Numbered from the stretch's first letter, positions 11,212 through 20,330 are shown. The stretch is 64,000 bases of DNA from Streptomyces iakyrus (GCF_000717055.1 NZ_JNXI01000027.1:248001-312000); one strand, 5' to 3'. Made by a program: numbers and translations. Notes: generated from the letters alone by a model not told the origin.

Positions 11212-12219
11212 TTACTCTGGGTTGTCCGCGAGGGATCTCGCCGCCCGGGCGCAGTGCGCGAGGGCCGTGCGCGCGTACCCCGGGGAGGCCCCCGCGAGTC
11301 CGCACGCCGGGGTGACCGTGACCGCCTCCGCGAGAAGCCCCGGAGACAGCCCCAGCCTGCGCCACAGCGTCCTGACACCCATGACGCTACCGGCAGGGTC
11401 TGACAATGGGCCCTCGGTGCCCGGGACGACACCGGCGAAGAGCCGGGTGCCGCCCTCTACGGCCTCCCCGATCGCCTCGTCGTCACGCTCGGTGAGCAGC
11501 GAGAAGTCGAAGGAGACGGCGGCCGCTCCGGCCCGGCGGAGCAGGGCGAACGGCACGTCCGGGGCGCAGGAGTGGATCACGACCGGGCCGGACGTGTGCA
11601 CTCCGACGAGGTCGCGCAGGGTCTGCTCGACGACCTGCCGGTCGACGGCCCGGTGGGTGCGGTAGCCGCTGGCGCTCTTCACCTGCCCGCGCAGGACGGC
11701 CGTCAGCGACGGCTCGTCGAGCTGGAGGACGAGCTGCGCGCCGGGGATCCGCCGCCGCAGTTCGGCCAGGTGCTGGCGCAGTCCCTCGGCGAGGGAGGCG
11801 GCGAGGTCGCGGCAGGCACCGGCGTCGGAGAGGGCCGCCTCGCCGTTCCTGAGCTCCAGGTTGGCGGCGAGGGTCCAGGGGCCGACGGCCTGGACCTTCA
11901 GCGGCCCCTCGTACTCCTGCGTGAACTCCTCCAGGGCGTCGAGGTCCTCGCCGAGCCAGGAGCGGGCCCGCTTGGTGTCCCGCCCCGGCCGGTCCCCGAG
12001 CCGCCACCCGCTGGGCTCCACGCGCGCGTACAGCTCGACGAGCAGGCCGGCGGTCCGCCCGATCATGTCCGCGCCGGGGCCGCGGGCGGGCAGTTCGGGC
12101 AGGAAGGGGAAGTCCTCGAAGGTGCCGGTGACGGTCTTGGCGGCCTCACGGGCGTCGCCGCCCGGCATGGATCCCACGCCGGTGGCCGCGCCGAACCTGA
12201 ACTGGCTGTTTTCGCTCAC
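11212..12219 (-). CDS. MetE-like (cobalamin-independent methionine synthase family) short protein
   Basis: At 335 residues this is less than half the size of true MetE and corresponds to a stand-alone C-terminal TIM barrel (UROD/MetE-like superfamily). It begins FRFGAATGVGSMPGGDAREA and ends TPACGLAGASPGYARTALA. HSCAPD (about residue 217) and the late CGLAG cysteine match where MetE places its zinc-binding His-Cys and Cys ligands, so a metal-dependent methyl transfer is plausible. The true substrate is unknown. It sits between an SDR gene and ligA in a minus-strand run. Confidence 0.85.
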   Translation of the reverse strand: MSENSQFRFGAATGVGSMPGGDAREAAKTVTGTFEDFPFLPELPARGPGADMIGRTAGLLVELYARVEPSGWRLGDRPGRDTKRARSWLGEDLDALEEFTQEYEGPLKVQAVGPWTLAANLELRNGEAALSDAGACRDLAASLAEGLRQHLAELRRRIPGAQLVLQLDEPSLTAVLRGQVKSASGYRTHRAVDRQVVEQTLRDLVGVHTSGPVVIHSCAPDVPFALLRRAGAAAVSFDFSLLTERDDEAIGEAVEGGTRLFAGVVPGTEGPLSDPAGSVMGVRTLWRRLGLSPGLLAEAVTVTPACGLAGASPGYARTALAHCARAARSLADNPE

Positions 12220-12250
12220 CGGAGAAGCCTACGCAGCCCCTTGACCGGGG

Positions 12251-12940
12251 TCAGCCTCCCGGTCGCACCGTGAGGTCGTTGACCTCCGCGTCCCTCGGCA
12301 GATCGAGGGCCATCACGATCGTCGTGGCGACCGACTCGGGGTCGATCCACTTCGAGGCGTCGTACTCCTTGCCCTCCTGCTGGTGGACCTTGGCCTGCAT
12401 GGGGCTGGCCGTGCGGCCGGGGTACACCGAGGTGACGCGGACCCCGTTGCCGTGCTCCTCGTGGCGCAGGGAGTCGGCGAGGGCCTTCAGGCCGTGCTTG
12501 GAGGCGGCATACGCGGACCAGTCGGCGTGGGCGTTGAGTCCCGCGCCGGAGTTGACGAAGAGCACGTGGCCGCGGGCGGCGCGCAGTTGGGGCAGGAAGT
12601 GGCGGGTCAGCTCGGCGGGGGCGATCAGGTTGACGTCGATCTGGTGGCGCCAGGCCTTCGGGGTGAGCTCGCCGACCGGGCCGAGGTCGACCACGCCCGC
12701 GATGTGCAGCAGCGAGTCCACGCGGTCCGGCAGCGACTGGTGGGAGAAGGCCCAGGAGAGCCGGTCGGGGTCGGCGAGGTCACCGACCAGGGTCCGCGCC
12801 CCGGGGAACGCGGCCGCCAGTTCCTTCGCGCGGCCCGCGTCGCGCGCGTGCAGCACGAGGTCGTCCCCGCGCGCGTGCAGACGGCGGGCCACGGCCGCGC
12901 CGATGCCGGAGCCGGCTCCGGTGATCACATGAGTAGCCAT
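12251..12940 (-). CDS. Short-chain dehydrogenase/reductase
   Basis: This is a classical SDR of about 229 residues: the cofactor motif TGAGSGIG is near residues 7-14, the catalytic serine is in the FVNSGAG strand, and the active-site pair is YAASK. An arginine (HARD) follows the second strand, which often favours NADP. The C-terminus, with VYPGRT, fits the family. An in-frame ATG nine bases upstream (12949) would add Met-Ala-Gly; neither start has a strong ribosome-binding site. The gene lies 27 bases after the LOG-family gene on the same strand. The substrate is unknown. Confidence 0.9.
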   Translation of the reverse strand: MATHVITGAGSGIGAAVARRLHARGDDLVLHARDAGRAKELAAAFPGARTLVGDLADPDRLSWAFSHQSLPDRVDSLLHIAGVVDLGPVGELTPKAWRHQIDVNLIAPAELTRHFLPQLRAARGHVLFVNSGAGLNAHADWSAYAASKHGLKALADSLRHEEHGNGVRVTSVYPGRTASPMQAKVHQQEGKEYDASKWIDPESVATTIVMALDLPRDAEVNDLTVRPGG

Positions 12941-12967
12941 GCCCGCCATGCTCGCATCAGCACCGGC

Positions 12968-13507
12968 TCACTCGATGCCCCGGCTCTCCTCCAGGTACGC
13001 CAGCGCCCCCACCGGCTCCTCGGCGAAGAACACCAGGTCGGTCAGGGGCCGGGGCAGGAAGCCCTCGGCGTCCATGCGGCGGAACTGCTCCTTCAGGCCG
13101 TCGTAGAAGCCCGCGGTGTTGAGCAGGACCACCGGCTTGTCGGTGTGCCCGTGCTTCTTCAGCTCCAGGATCTCGGTCGCCTCGTCGAGCGTGCCCGTGC
13201 CGCCGACCATGATCACCACGGCGTCGGCCCGCTCCAGGAGCAGCTTCTTGCGCTCGGCGAGGTCCTTCGCGACGACCATCTCGTCGACGCCCGGGCGGGC
13301 CTTGGCCGCGAGGAACTGCACGGAGACGCCGGCCAGCCGGCCGCCCGCCTCCTGCACCCCGTCGGCGACCACCTTCATCAGGCCGACGTCGGAGCCGCCC
13401 CACACGAGCGTGTGACCGCCCTTGCCCAGCAGCGTGGCGAACTCCCGTGCGGGGCGGGTGTAGCGCTCGTCGAGGTCGGCGGCGGACAGGAAGACACAGA
13501 TGTTCAT
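12968..13507 (-). CDS. LOG-family (TIGR00730) nucleotide phosphoribohydrolase-like protein
   Basis: The 179-residue Rossmann-fold protein begins MNICVFLSAADLDERY and has the motif VGGTGTLDEATEIL, equivalent to the PGGxGTxxE active site of LOG enzymes, which split cytokinin riboside monophosphates or other nucleotides into base and ribose phosphate. The first P of the motif is replaced by V. The N-terminal GGSDVGLM and middle ERKKLLLERADAVV segments are also typical. The start ATG overlaps the TGA of the upstream methyltransferase gene by four bases, which fixes it and implies coupling. The physiological substrate is unknown. Confidence 0.87.
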   Translation of the reverse strand: MNICVFLSAADLDERYTRPAREFATLLGKGGHTLVWGGSDVGLMKVVADGVQEAGGRLAGVSVQFLAAKARPGVDEMVVAKDLAERKKLLLERADAVVIMVGGTGTLDEATEILELKKHGHTDKPVVLLNTAGFYDGLKEQFRRMDAEGFLPRPLTDLVFFAEEPVGALAYLEESRGIE

Positions 13508-14310
13508 GAACCCACCGTACGGGCCCGGTCGGCCGCGGCGGTGAGCCGCATTTTGGACTGCCGGTGCGGCAGGCGCTCCCAGTCGTCCATGAACCGGGCG
13601 TCCAGGCCGTGCTGGGCGGCGAGGTCGGTGAGGGTCCGCGTCCGGTAGTAGAAGTCCTCGTGCAGGACCTGGTGCTCCTCGCCCTCGGTGCGGTCGAAGG
13701 TGAAGTCGAAGAACCCGCCGGGCGCGAGGATCCGGCCGACGTTCGCGAAGCACTCGTCGATGACGTGCAGCGGCGAGTGCGAGAAGACGCTGTGCGCGTG
13801 CACGACGTCGAAATGCGCGTCCGGCAGGAAGGCGAAGGTGAGGTCACGGGAGAGCGCCAGGTAGGGCAGTTTGGGCTGGAGTTCCTCGGCCACGAGGGTG
13901 TCCTGGGCGGCGAGCAGGATGTGCGGCGAGATGTCGATGCCGTAGTAGTGCCCGGTGTCGAGGTGGCCGATGAACAGCCGTCCGGCGCGCAGGTTGCCGC
14001 AGCCGATCTCCAGCATCCGGTGGTGCGGCCGCAGGCCGTGGCCGACCAGGTAGTCGAACTGCATGCGACCGATCCGCGCCCACTGCTCGCGTGAGGGGTT
14101 GTGCCCCACCGCCGCCTCGGCGCTGCGGGCCGCGTCCGACGCCATCACGGCCCGGTAGTAGGCGATGTGGTCGGGGTGGCGCAGCCGCAGCCAGGCGTCG
14201 CGCACCGCACGCCGGGCGTGCGCTGGCACGCGCTCCGGATGGCGCAGGGCGTACCGGACCTGGTGGAGCAGGCGGGAGCGGTTTCCGGCAGCCGGTTCCT
14301 TGGCGCGCAT
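13504..14310 (-). CDS. Class I SAM-dependent methyltransferase
   Basis: The product has 268 residues. A long basic N-terminal helix-rich region with HPERVPAHARRAVRDAWLRL comes before the catalytic domain. Motif I is MLEIGCGNLRAG (98-109), followed by YYGIDIS and the motif FDVVHAHSVFSHSPL, then a glycine turn LAPGGFFDF. It is translationally coupled to the LOG-family gene. The target is unknown. Similar proteins are found near polysaccharide and small-molecule pathways, but nothing here specifies one. Confidence 0.87.
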   Translation of the reverse strand: MRAKEPAAGNRSRLLHQVRYALRHPERVPAHARRAVRDAWLRLRHPDHIAYYRAVMASDAARSAEAAVGHNPSREQWARIGRMQFDYLVGHGLRPHHRMLEIGCGNLRAGRLFIGHLDTGHYYGIDISPHILLAAQDTLVAEELQPKLPYLALSRDLTFAFLPDAHFDVVHAHSVFSHSPLHVIDECFANVGRILAPGGFFDFTFDRTEGEEHQVLHEDFYYRTRTLTDLAAQHGLDARFMDDWERLPHRQSKMRLTAAADRARTVGS

Positions 14311-14391
14311 GGGGGCCTCCTGCGGCGAGGGAAGAACTCCGCTTCAGCCTGCGCTGTACGGGAGGAGTCGGCTACCCAAGGAGGGGCGATC

Positions 14392-14715
14392 GTGACGACA
14401 GGGCATCGCATCACCATCGAGCGCAGCGACCGGCACGTGCGCGTGGTGCACGGCGGGCAGGTGCTGGCGGAGAGCGACCGGTCGCTGGTGCTGCGCGAGA
14501 CGGGCTGTCCCGAGCGGTACTACATCCCGCCGGAGGATGTGCGACTGGACCTGCTGACGGCGTCCGACGCGCAGACGTACTGCCCGTTCAAGGGCACCGC
14601 CTCCTACTGGTCCGTGCCGGACGCGGAGAACCTCGTCTGGGCGTATCCGGACCCCAAGCCGGACGTCGCCGGGATCAAGGACCACCTGTGCTTCTACGAG
14701 GTGGAAGTGTTCTGA
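14392..14715 (+). CDS. DUF427-domain protein
   Basis: A 107-residue single-domain protein starting at GTG 14392, preceded by an excellent AAGGAGG site. It shows the DUF427 pattern: RVVHGGQVLAES near the N-terminus, PERYYIPPEDV, then TYCPFKGTASYWSV, ENLVWAYPDPKP and a final CFYEVEVF. The fold is a small beta-tent without known catalysis. The conserved YCPFKG cysteine region is the usual hallmark. It is divergent from the methyltransferase gene (81 bases apart) and upstream of an alpha/beta hydrolase gene on the same strand. Confidence 0.9.
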   Translation: MTTGHRITIERSDRHVRVVHGGQVLAESDRSLVLRETGCPERYYIPPEDVRLDLLTASDAQTYCPFKGTASYWSVPDAENLVWAYPDPKPDVAGIKDHLCFYEVEVF

Positions 14716-14770
14716 TCGGCTGACGCGCCGCCCGCCTCATCGATGAACACCGCGGCGTGCGGCAGTCTGC

Positions 14771-15559
14771 ATGAGCATGGACAAGAAGATCCTTTCGCGC
14801 GACGGCACCCGCATCGCCTACGAGAGCACCGGCCGCGGCCCGGCGGTCGTCCTGGTGAGCGGCGCGATGTCGACGGGCGGCACCCTGGCGCCGCTCGCCG
14901 TGTCGCTCTCCGAGCGTTTCCAGGCCGTGGTGTACGACCGCCGGGGCCGCGGCGCCAGCGCGGACACCGCGCCGTACGCCGTGGAGCGTGAGGTCGAGGA
15001 CCTGGGAGCGGTGATCGAGGCGGTGGGCGGCGAGGCGCTCCTGTACGGCATCTCCTCGGGCGGCGCTCTGGCGCTGGAGGCGGCGGCGAGCGGACTGCCG
15101 GTGCGGCGCGTGGCCGTCTACGAGACGCCCTTCGCGATGTCGGAGGAGGGTGCCAGGGAGCGTGCGCAGTACACCGAGCGGCTGACGGAGGCGCTCGGCG
15201 AGGGGCGGCGCGGGGACGCGGTCGAGCTGTTCCTGCGGCTGACCGGTCTGGCCGAGGGGGTGATCCAGGGCGCCCGGCAGTCCCCCATGTGGGCCGGGAT
15301 GGAGGCGATGGCCGCGAGTCTCGCCTACGACGACGCCGTGATGGGCGACGGCCGGGTCCCCCGCTCCCGGCTGGGCTCGGTCGGCGTCCCGGTCCTGGCG
15401 GTCGCGGGCGACGCGAGCCCCTCGTGGCTGCGCGAGGCGGCCCGGGCGATCGCGGACTCGGTCCCCGAGGGCACGTACCGCACGCTCCAGGGGCAGACCC
15501 ACATGGTCGAGCCGAACGTGCTGGCGCCGGTGCTGTCGGAGTTCTTCAGCCGGGACTGA
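14771..15559 (+). CDS. Alpha/beta hydrolase
   Basis: The 262-residue product has the hydrolase fold signature: VVLVSGAMSTGG in the oxyanion-hole position, DRRGRGAS after strand 4, the nucleophile elbow GISSG with Ser95, and the terminal histidine in QGQTHMVE. A catalytic aspartate probably lies in VLAVAGDASP. It resembles short-chain hydrolases with unknown small substrates. The start could also be the ATG six bases downstream. The stop codon lies inside the first unit of a 22-base tandem repeat. Confidence 0.87.
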   Translation: MSMDKKILSRDGTRIAYESTGRGPAVVLVSGAMSTGGTLAPLAVSLSERFQAVVYDRRGRGASADTAPYAVEREVEDLGAVIEAVGGEALLYGISSGGALALEAAASGLPVRRVAVYETPFAMSEEGARERAQYTERLTEALGEGRRGDAVELFLRLTGLAEGVIQGARQSPMWAGMEAMAASLAYDDAVMGDGRVPRSRLGSVGVPVLAVAGDASPSWLREAARAIADSVPEGTYRTLQGQTHMVEPNVLAPVLSEFFSRD

Positions 15560-15606
15560 CGGGTTCTTCAGCGGGGACTGACGGGTTCTTCCGCCGGGCT
15601 GACCGG
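15542..15606. repeat. Three tandem copies of a 22-base unit across a stop codon
   Basis: The unit TTCTTCAGCCGGGACTGACG plus two G occurs at 15542-15563, again at 15564-15585 with one difference, and a third more diverged copy runs 15586-15606. Each copy contains the Phe-Phe-Ser-Arg-Asp-stop end of the hydrolase frame, so the gene end has been duplicated downstream of itself, probably by replication slippage. Confidence 0.85.
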
Positions 15607-15625
15607 CCTCGGCCGGGACCGAGGC
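15606..15625. terminator. Small hairpin between hydrolase and mnmA
   Basis: GCCTCGG and CCGAGGC form a seven-base stem with a six-base loop between two convergent genes. A modest bidirectional terminator is likely. Confidence 0.5.
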
Positions 15626-15683
15626 GGGCGGCACGCGGGCACGCGCGCGTGGAACCCGCGTCCGGGTGCGCGCAGCGGCGGGG

Positions 15684-16814
15684 TCAGGCCACGCCCGCCG
15701 TCGCCCGGGTCGTCGTCGCGATCGTCGCCGAGCCCACCACGCGCGTGCCGTCGTACAGCACGATCGCCTGGCCCGGGGCGACGCCCCGGACGGGCTCGGC
15801 GAACGTGACCTCCAGGGAGCCGTCGACGAGTTCGGCGGTCACCTCGGTCTCGCCGCCGTGGGCGCGCAGCTGGGCCGTGTAGGTGCCGGGGCCGGTGGGG
15901 GCGGCACCGCACCAGCGGGGCTTGATCGCCGTGAGGGCGCTGACGTCCAGGGCGGAGGCCGGGCCGACGGTCACGGTGTTGTCCACCGGCGAGATGTCGA
16001 GGACGTAGCGCGGCTTGCCGTCGGGGGCGGGGGTGCCGATGCGCAGGCCCTTGCGCTGGCCGATGGTGAAGCCGTACGCGCCCTCGTGCGTGCCGAGCTT
16101 GGCGCCGGACTCGTCGACGATGTCGCCCTCGGCGCGGCCGAGCCGGTTCGCCAGGAAGCCCTGGGTGTCGCCGTCGGCGATGAAGCAGATGTCGTGCGAG
16201 TCGGGCTTCTTGGCCACGGCCAGGCCCCTGCGCTCGGCCTCGGCGCGGATCTCGTCCTTGGTGGTGACGGTGTCGCCGAGCGGGAACAGGGCGTGGGCGA
16301 GCTGCCGGTCGTCCAGGACGCCGAGGACGTACGACTGGTCCTTGGCCATGTCGGAGGCGCGGTGCAGTTCGCGGGTGCCGTCCTCGCGCACGATGACCTG
16401 GGCGTAGTGGCCCGTGCAGACCGCGTCGAAGCCCAGCGCGAGCGCCTTGTCGAGGAGGGCGGCGAACTTGATCTTCTCGTTGCAGCGCAGGCAGGGGTTG
16501 GGGGTGCGGCCGGCCTCGTACTCGGCGACGAAGTCCTCGACGACGTCCTCACGGAAGCGGTCGGCGAGGTCCCAGACGTAGAACGGGATGCCGATGACGT
16601 CCGCGGCGCGGCGGGCGTCGCGTGAGTCCTCGATGGTGCAGCAGCCCCGTGCGCCCGTCCGGAAGGACTGGGGGTTGGCGGAGAGCGCGAGGTGGACGCC
16701 GGTCACGTCGTGGCCCGCTTCGGCCGCACGGGCGGCGGCGACGGCGGAGTCGACACCGCCGGACATGGCGGCCAGGACGCGGAGGGGGCGGGGGCGCTGC
16801 GGGGTCTCAGTCAT
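15684..16814 (-). CDS. mnmA: tRNA-specific 2-thiouridylase
   Basis: MnmA adenylates U34 of Glu, Gln and Lys tRNAs and replaces the oxygen at C2 with sulfur. The 376-residue product has the PP-loop SGGVDS (18-23), the catalytic cysteines C111 (LRCNEKIKF) and C210 (SHDICFIA), and the tRNA-binding region with [12 protein letters not shown]. The start ATG 16814 is preceded by GGAAGG. The open frame continues far upstream, but that part overlaps the amidase gene on the other strand and lacks family similarity. A cysteine desulfurase gene, the expected sulfur donor, lies about 0.9 kb upstream on the same strand. Confidence 0.96.
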   Translation of the reverse strand: MTETPQRPRPLRVLAAMSGGVDSAVAAARAAEAGHDVTGVHLALSANPQSFRTGARGCCTIEDSRDARRAADVIGIPFYVWDLADRFREDVVEDFVAEYEAGRTPNPCLRCNEKIKFAALLDKALALGFDAVCTGHYAQVIVREDGTRELHRASDMAKDQSYVLGVLDDRQLAHALFPLGDTVTTKDEIRAEAERRGLAVAKKPDSHDICFIADGDTQGFLANRLGRAEGDIVDESGAKLGTHEGAYGFTIGQRKGLRIGTPAPDGKPRYVLDISPVDNTVTVGPASALDVSALTAIKPRWCGAAPTGPGTYTAQLRAHGGETEVTAELVDGSLEVTFAEPVRGVAPGQAIVLYDGTRVVGSATIATTTRATAGVA

Positions 16815-16874
16815 AACCCTTCCAGGGTAAGGGGGCGCGGGAACCAGGACCGCCGGGTATCCGTTGACGATCAC

Positions 16875-17540
16875 ATGGGACAGCGGAAGGCTTCGAGGGA
16901 CGGCGACCGGAAGGTCGGCCGCCGCGCGCTGCTGATCGGTGGCACGGTGGCCGCGGCGGGCTCCGCCGTCCTGGCCCGGGACGAGCTGGCGAGACTGTGG
17001 TGGCGCACCCCGGGCGTCGAGAAGCCGCGCGAGGCGGGCGCGGTCGACTACAAGGGCGCGCGCTGGGTGGCGGCGTCGGACGCGAACTGGCGCCGCGCGG
17101 ACCGCCCCGACGACTTCGGCATAGACATGGTGATCGTGCACGTCACGCAGGGCAGCTTCGACAGCGCGGTGAAGGCCTTCCGGGACCCGGGGCACAAGGC
17201 GGCCACGCACTACATCGTCCGCCAGGACGGGCACGTCACGCAGATGATCCGCGAGCTGGACGTGGCGTACCACGCGGGCAACCGCGACTACAACGAACGC
17301 AGTGTCGGCATCGAGCACGAGGGCTTCGTGGACCGCCCGCAGGACCTCACGGACGAGATGTACGAGGCCTCGGCCCGTCTCACGGCCCGGATCTGCGCCC
17401 GCTACGACATACCCGTCGACCGCGAGCACATCATCGGCCACGTGGAGGTCCCGGGCACGGACCACACGGACCCCGGCCCGCACTGGGACTGGGACAAGTA
17501 CATGCGCCTGGTGCGCCGGGCGCGCACGACGCCGGCCTGA
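16875..17540 (+). CDS. Tat-type N-acetylmuramoyl-L-alanine amidase (Amidase_2/PGRP)
   Basis: The product has 221 residues. The N-terminus has a twin arginine (R16-R17, GRRALLIGG) followed by a hydrophobic stretch ending near LARDE, so export through Tat is likely, with no clear lipobox. The catalytic domain has H89 (VIVHVTQG), [30 protein letters not shown], and the C-terminal [19 protein letters not shown], in which H197 would be a zinc ligand. This is the peptidoglycan-recognition amidase pattern that cuts the bond between lactyl-muramic acid and L-alanine. It starts 60 bases from the divergent mnmA gene. Confidence 0.9.
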   Translation: MGQRKASRDGDRKVGRRALLIGGTVAAAGSAVLARDELARLWWRTPGVEKPREAGAVDYKGARWVAASDANWRRADRPDDFGIDMVIVHVTQGSFDSAVKAFRDPGHKAATHYIVRQDGHVTQMIRELDVAYHAGNRDYNERSVGIEHEGFVDRPQDLTDEMYEASARLTARICARYDIPVDREHIIGHVEVPGTDHTDPGPHWDWDKYMRLVRRARTTPA

Positions 17541-17749
17541 CCGGTCAGAACGGGGCGGCGACGAGCGCGACGGCCGGTGCCAGGCCCTGGCCCACGGCCC
17601 CGCGCCACAGCCTCCGGGGGAACGACAGGGCGAAGACCTGTGTGACGACGTGCACCTGCGGAGTGTCCGCCGGACCCGGCCCCGGCGAGGGCGCACGCCG
17701 ATACACCACATGTCGATACACGTGCCCCGCCCCCGTCCCGCGCCGGGCG

Positions 17750-18919
17750 CTACGTCAGCCCGGCCGCCCGGGCCCGTTCCACCGCCGGGCCGATGGCCTT
17801 GGCCAGGGCCTCGACGTCGGCCTCGGTGGAGGTGTGGCCGAGGGAGAAGCGCAGGGTGCCGCGGGCCAGGTCGGGGTCGGTGCCGGTGGCGAGGAGGACA
17901 TGGCTGGGCTGGGCGACGCCGGCGGTGCAGGCGGAGCCGGTGGAGCACTCGATGCCCTGGGCGTCGAGGAGGAGCAGCAGGGAGTCGCCCTCACAACCGG
18001 GGAAGGTGAAGTGCGCGTTGGCCGGGAGGCGCCCTTCCGGGTCCGGGTCGCCGCCGAGGATCGCGTCCGGTACGGCGGAACGGACCGCGTTGACGAGGGA
18101 GTCGCGCAGGGCGCCGATCTCGCGGGCGAACCACGCGCGCTGCTCGGCGGCCAGCCGCGCCGCGACGGCGAAGGAGGCGATGGCCGGGACGTCGAGGGTT
18201 CCGGAGCGCACATGGCGTTCCTGACCGCCGCCGTGCAGCACCGGTACGGGGGTGTGCTCCCGGCCGAGGATCAGCGCGCCGATGCCGTAGGGGCCGCCGA
18301 TCTTGTGGCCCGAGACCGTCATCGCGGCAAGGCCCGAAGCGGCGAAGTCCACGGGGATCTGGCCGAAGGCCTGAACGGCGTCCGAGTGCAGTGGTACTCC
18401 GAACTCGGCTGCCACGTCGGCGAGTTCACGGACGGGCAGGATCGTCCCGATTTCGTTGTTGGCCCACATGACGGTGGCGAGGGCCACGTCGCCGGGGTTG
18501 CGGGCGATCGCCTCACGCAGGGCGTCCGGGTGGACGCGGCCGTGGGAGTCCACCGGCAGGTACTCGACGGTGGCGCCCTCGTGTTCGCCGAGCCAGTGCA
18601 CGGCGTCGAGGACCGCGTGGTGCTCGACGGGGCTGGCGAGGACGCGGGTGCGGGCCGGGTCGGCGTCACGGCGTGACCAGTAAAGGCCCTTGACGGCGAG
18701 GTTGTCGGCCTCTGTGCCGCCCGAAGTGAGGACGACCTCGCTGGGGCGGGCGCCGAGGGCTTCGGCGATGGTCTCGCGGGCCTCCTCGACGGTGCGGCGG
18801 GCCTGCCTGCCGGATGCGTGGAGGGAGGACGCGTTGCCGGTGGCACCCAGCTGCGCGGTGAGCGCCTCTGCCGCCTCCGGGAGCATCGGGGTGGTCGCGG
18901 CGTGGTCGAGGTAAGCCAT
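17750..18919 (-). CDS. Cysteine desulfurase (NifS/IscS family)
   Basis: A PLP enzyme of 389 residues. It converts cysteine to alanine and passes persulfide sulfur on. It begins [16 protein letters not shown]. It has [12 protein letters not shown], the [10 protein letters not shown] motif with PLP lysine K206, and the loop [16 protein letters not shown], with C331 the likely persulfide carrier and C325 nearby. The SSGS-type loop with one main cysteine places it in group I. Proximity to mnmA suggests it feeds tRNA thiolation. The preceding 209-base gap (17541-17749) shows no gene or clear terminator. Confidence 0.95.
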   Translation of the reverse strand: MAYLDHAATTPMLPEAAEALTAQLGATGNASSLHASGRQARRTVEEARETIAEALGARPSEVVLTSGGTEADNLAVKGLYWSRRDADPARTRVLASPVEHHAVLDAVHWLGEHEGATVEYLPVDSHGRVHPDALREAIARNPGDVALATVMWANNEIGTILPVRELADVAAEFGVPLHSDAVQAFGQIPVDFAASGLAAMTVSGHKIGGPYGIGALILGREHTPVPVLHGGGQERHVRSGTLDVPAIASFAVAARLAAEQRAWFAREIGALRDSLVNAVRSAVPDAILGGDPDPEGRLPANAHFTFPGCEGDSLLLLLDAQGIECSTGSACTAGVAQPSHVLLATGTDPDLARGTLRFSLGHTSTEADVEALAKAIGPAVERARAAGLT

Positions 18920-19059
18920 GGTGAGCCCGATTCTACGGCTCCCCTTCGACCGGCCTCAGAGCAAGGCTGGCCGAACGTGAACCGCCGTACTGCGCTGCGC
19001 CGGCCCGTCGTCCCCGGGCCCGGCCGCGGCGCACCGGCTTACGGCTGTCCGACGGCGGC

Positions 19060-19326
19060 TCAGAAGCTCCACGAGATGGTGCTGTCGAACTCCATGAAGG
19101 CGGCGAGGACCAGCAGGTCGGCGACGCCCAGGCCCAGGCCCAGCAGGGCGCGGCCGCGGCGCTCGGTGCCGCGCCACAGGGCGATGCTCGCCAGCACGAT
19201 GGCGATCGGGCCGAGGAAGAGGTTGAGCACGAGCAGGCCGAGCAGGCCGAGGATGAAGGACGCGACGGCCATGCCGTCGGTGTCACGGATGCCGGTGCGG
19301 CGCGAGGCCGGAGCGGTGAGCTGCAT
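19060..19326 (-). CDS. DUF4190-type small membrane protein
   Basis: An 88-residue protein with two long hydrophobic segments: MAVASFILGLLGLLVLNLFLGPIAIVLASIALW, then a basic linker (RRGRALLG) and LGLGVADLLVLAAFM. The first helix pair, with its GLLGLL and IALWRG pattern, is characteristic of DUF4190 proteins. A GGGAG site lies nine bases before the ATG. It follows the small membrane gene at 19371 by 44 bases on the same strand, so both may be controlled by the TetR operator near 19580. Confidence 0.78.
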   Translation of the reverse strand: MQLTAPASRRTGIRDTDGMAVASFILGLLGLLVLNLFLGPIAIVLASIALWRGTERRGRALLGLGLGVADLLVLAAFMEFDSTISWSF

Positions 19327-19370
19327 GGTGATCGACTCCCGAAGTCGGTGCGAAGGGATGGCGAACGGCG

Positions 19371-19535
19371 TCAGTGGGCCTGCGTGTGGCGCCGGCGGCC
19401 GCGCTCGCGGACCGCGAAGACGCCGAGCCAGACGGCGATGACGGCGCCCGCGGCCAGGGAGAAGGTGAGCGGCGCGTGGGCCACGGTGCCCAGGACGACA
19501 CCCAGCAGCAGGAGCGCGGCGACGATGAACAGCAT
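19371..19535 (-). CDS. Small two-helix membrane protein
   Basis: From ATG 19535 the product is 54 residues: two hydrophobic helices (MLFIVAALLLLGVVLGTVA and LAAGAVIAVWLGVFAV) and a basic tail RERGRRRHTQAH. I prefer this start because GGGGG lies about ten bases upstream. A GTG at 19586 would give 71 residues but lies inside the operator repeat and has a poor site. It is the first gene facing the TetR gene. No family recognised. Confidence 0.65.
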   Translation of the reverse strand: MLFIVAALLLLGVVLGTVAHAPLTFSLAAGAVIAVWLGVFAVRERGRRRHTQAH

Positions 19536-19574
19536 GGGAAACAGCCCCCAGAATTTCGGTGAACGGTTGTGGTT

Positions 19575-19588
19575 ACAGTTGTTCACTG
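19575..19588. promoter_or_regulatory. Operator copy 1 for the adjacent TetR regulator
   Basis: ACAGTTGTTCACTG matches the second copy at 19633 at 12 of 13 shared positions (CAGTTGTT-A/C-ACTG). It lies in the intergenic region on the side of the small membrane gene, next to a TAGACT hexamer that could be its -10 element. TetR repressors typically bind such dyads in the divergent region. Confidence 0.6.
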
Positions 19589-19632
19589 ACTTCCCAGTCT
19601 AGCGCTTCTCATGACTTTCCAATTCCAGAGAA

Positions 19633-19645
19633 CAGTTGTTAACTG
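19633..19645. promoter_or_regulatory. Operator copy 2, perfect dyad CAGTT-N3-AACTG
   Basis: CAGTTGTTAACTG is a perfect five-base inverted repeat with a three-base centre. It ends six bases before the ATG of the TetR gene, covering where a ribosome-binding site would be. The TetR mRNA may therefore be leaderless, and the repressor probably controls its own gene. Confidence 0.65.
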
Positions 19646-19651
19646 CATGGT

Positions 19652-20290
19652 ATGAGTCACACCCTCGGCATCCGGCAGGCCCAGAAGCAGAAGACCCGGC
19701 AGGCACTCCTGGACGCGGCCCTGGCGCTGCTGGAGGAGCAGAGCCTGAGCAGCCTGGGACTGCGGGAGGTCACCCGCGCCGTCGGAGTCGCCCCGACCGC
19801 CTTCTACCGCCACTTCCGGTCCACGGCGGATCTGGGCGTGGCCCTGGTCGAGGAGGCGCTGGGCAGCCTGCACCCGATGATCCGGACGACGGTGTCCACG
19901 ACGGGCGACCCCGAGGAACGCGTCGCGCGCGCCATCGACCTGATCGCCCGTCACGTCGACGGGTACCCCGCCCATGTCCGGTTCATCGCCCGTGAACGAC
20001 ATGGCGGAGTCCAGCCGGTCCGGGAGGCGATACGGGACCAACTGGCCCGCTTCGCCCAGGAGGTCAAGACCGAGCTGGCCAAGGACCCGGTGGCGCGCGG
20101 CTGGAGCGAGGACGACCTGCTGATGCTCGCGCACCTCTACGTCGACCAGATGCTGAGCACGGCTTCGCTGTTCCTGGAGGCCCTGGAAGGACCGGAGGAG
20201 GAGCGCGCGGACCGGACCCTGCACGTCACACAGCTGGCGACCCGTCAGATGCGGCTGATCGGCCTCGGCCGGCAGCATTGGCTGGATTGA
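19652..20290 (+). CDS. TetR-family regulator, FabR-like
   Basis: The 212-residue product begins GIRQAQKQKTRQALLDAALALLEEQSL and continues LGLREVTRAVGVAPTAFYRHF, a helix-turn-helix typical of TetR and very close in pattern to E. coli FabR ([28 protein letters not shown]). FabR senses the unsaturated-to-saturated acyl ratio; whether this protein also senses lipid is inference. The C-terminal ligand domain has HVRFIARERHG where FabR has FRLLLRERSG. Two matching operators lie just upstream, and two small membrane-protein genes diverge from it, making them its likely targets. Confidence 0.9.
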   Translation: MSHTLGIRQAQKQKTRQALLDAALALLEEQSLSSLGLREVTRAVGVAPTAFYRHFRSTADLGVALVEEALGSLHPMIRTTVSTTGDPEERVARAIDLIARHVDGYPAHVRFIARERHGGVQPVREAIRDQLARFAQEVKTELAKDPVARGWSEDDLLMLAHLYVDQMLSTASLFLEALEGPEEERADRTLHVTQLATRQMRLIGLGRQHWLD

Positions 20291-20330
20291 ACTCCTCGGG
20301 CGAGGCGCACACGCGCATCCGCTAACGCAC

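Noticed and set aside
16815..17948. N-terminal extension of mnmA
   Set aside because: The upstream frame is antisense to the amidase gene, and MnmA homologues begin close to the PP-loop as found from ATG 16814.
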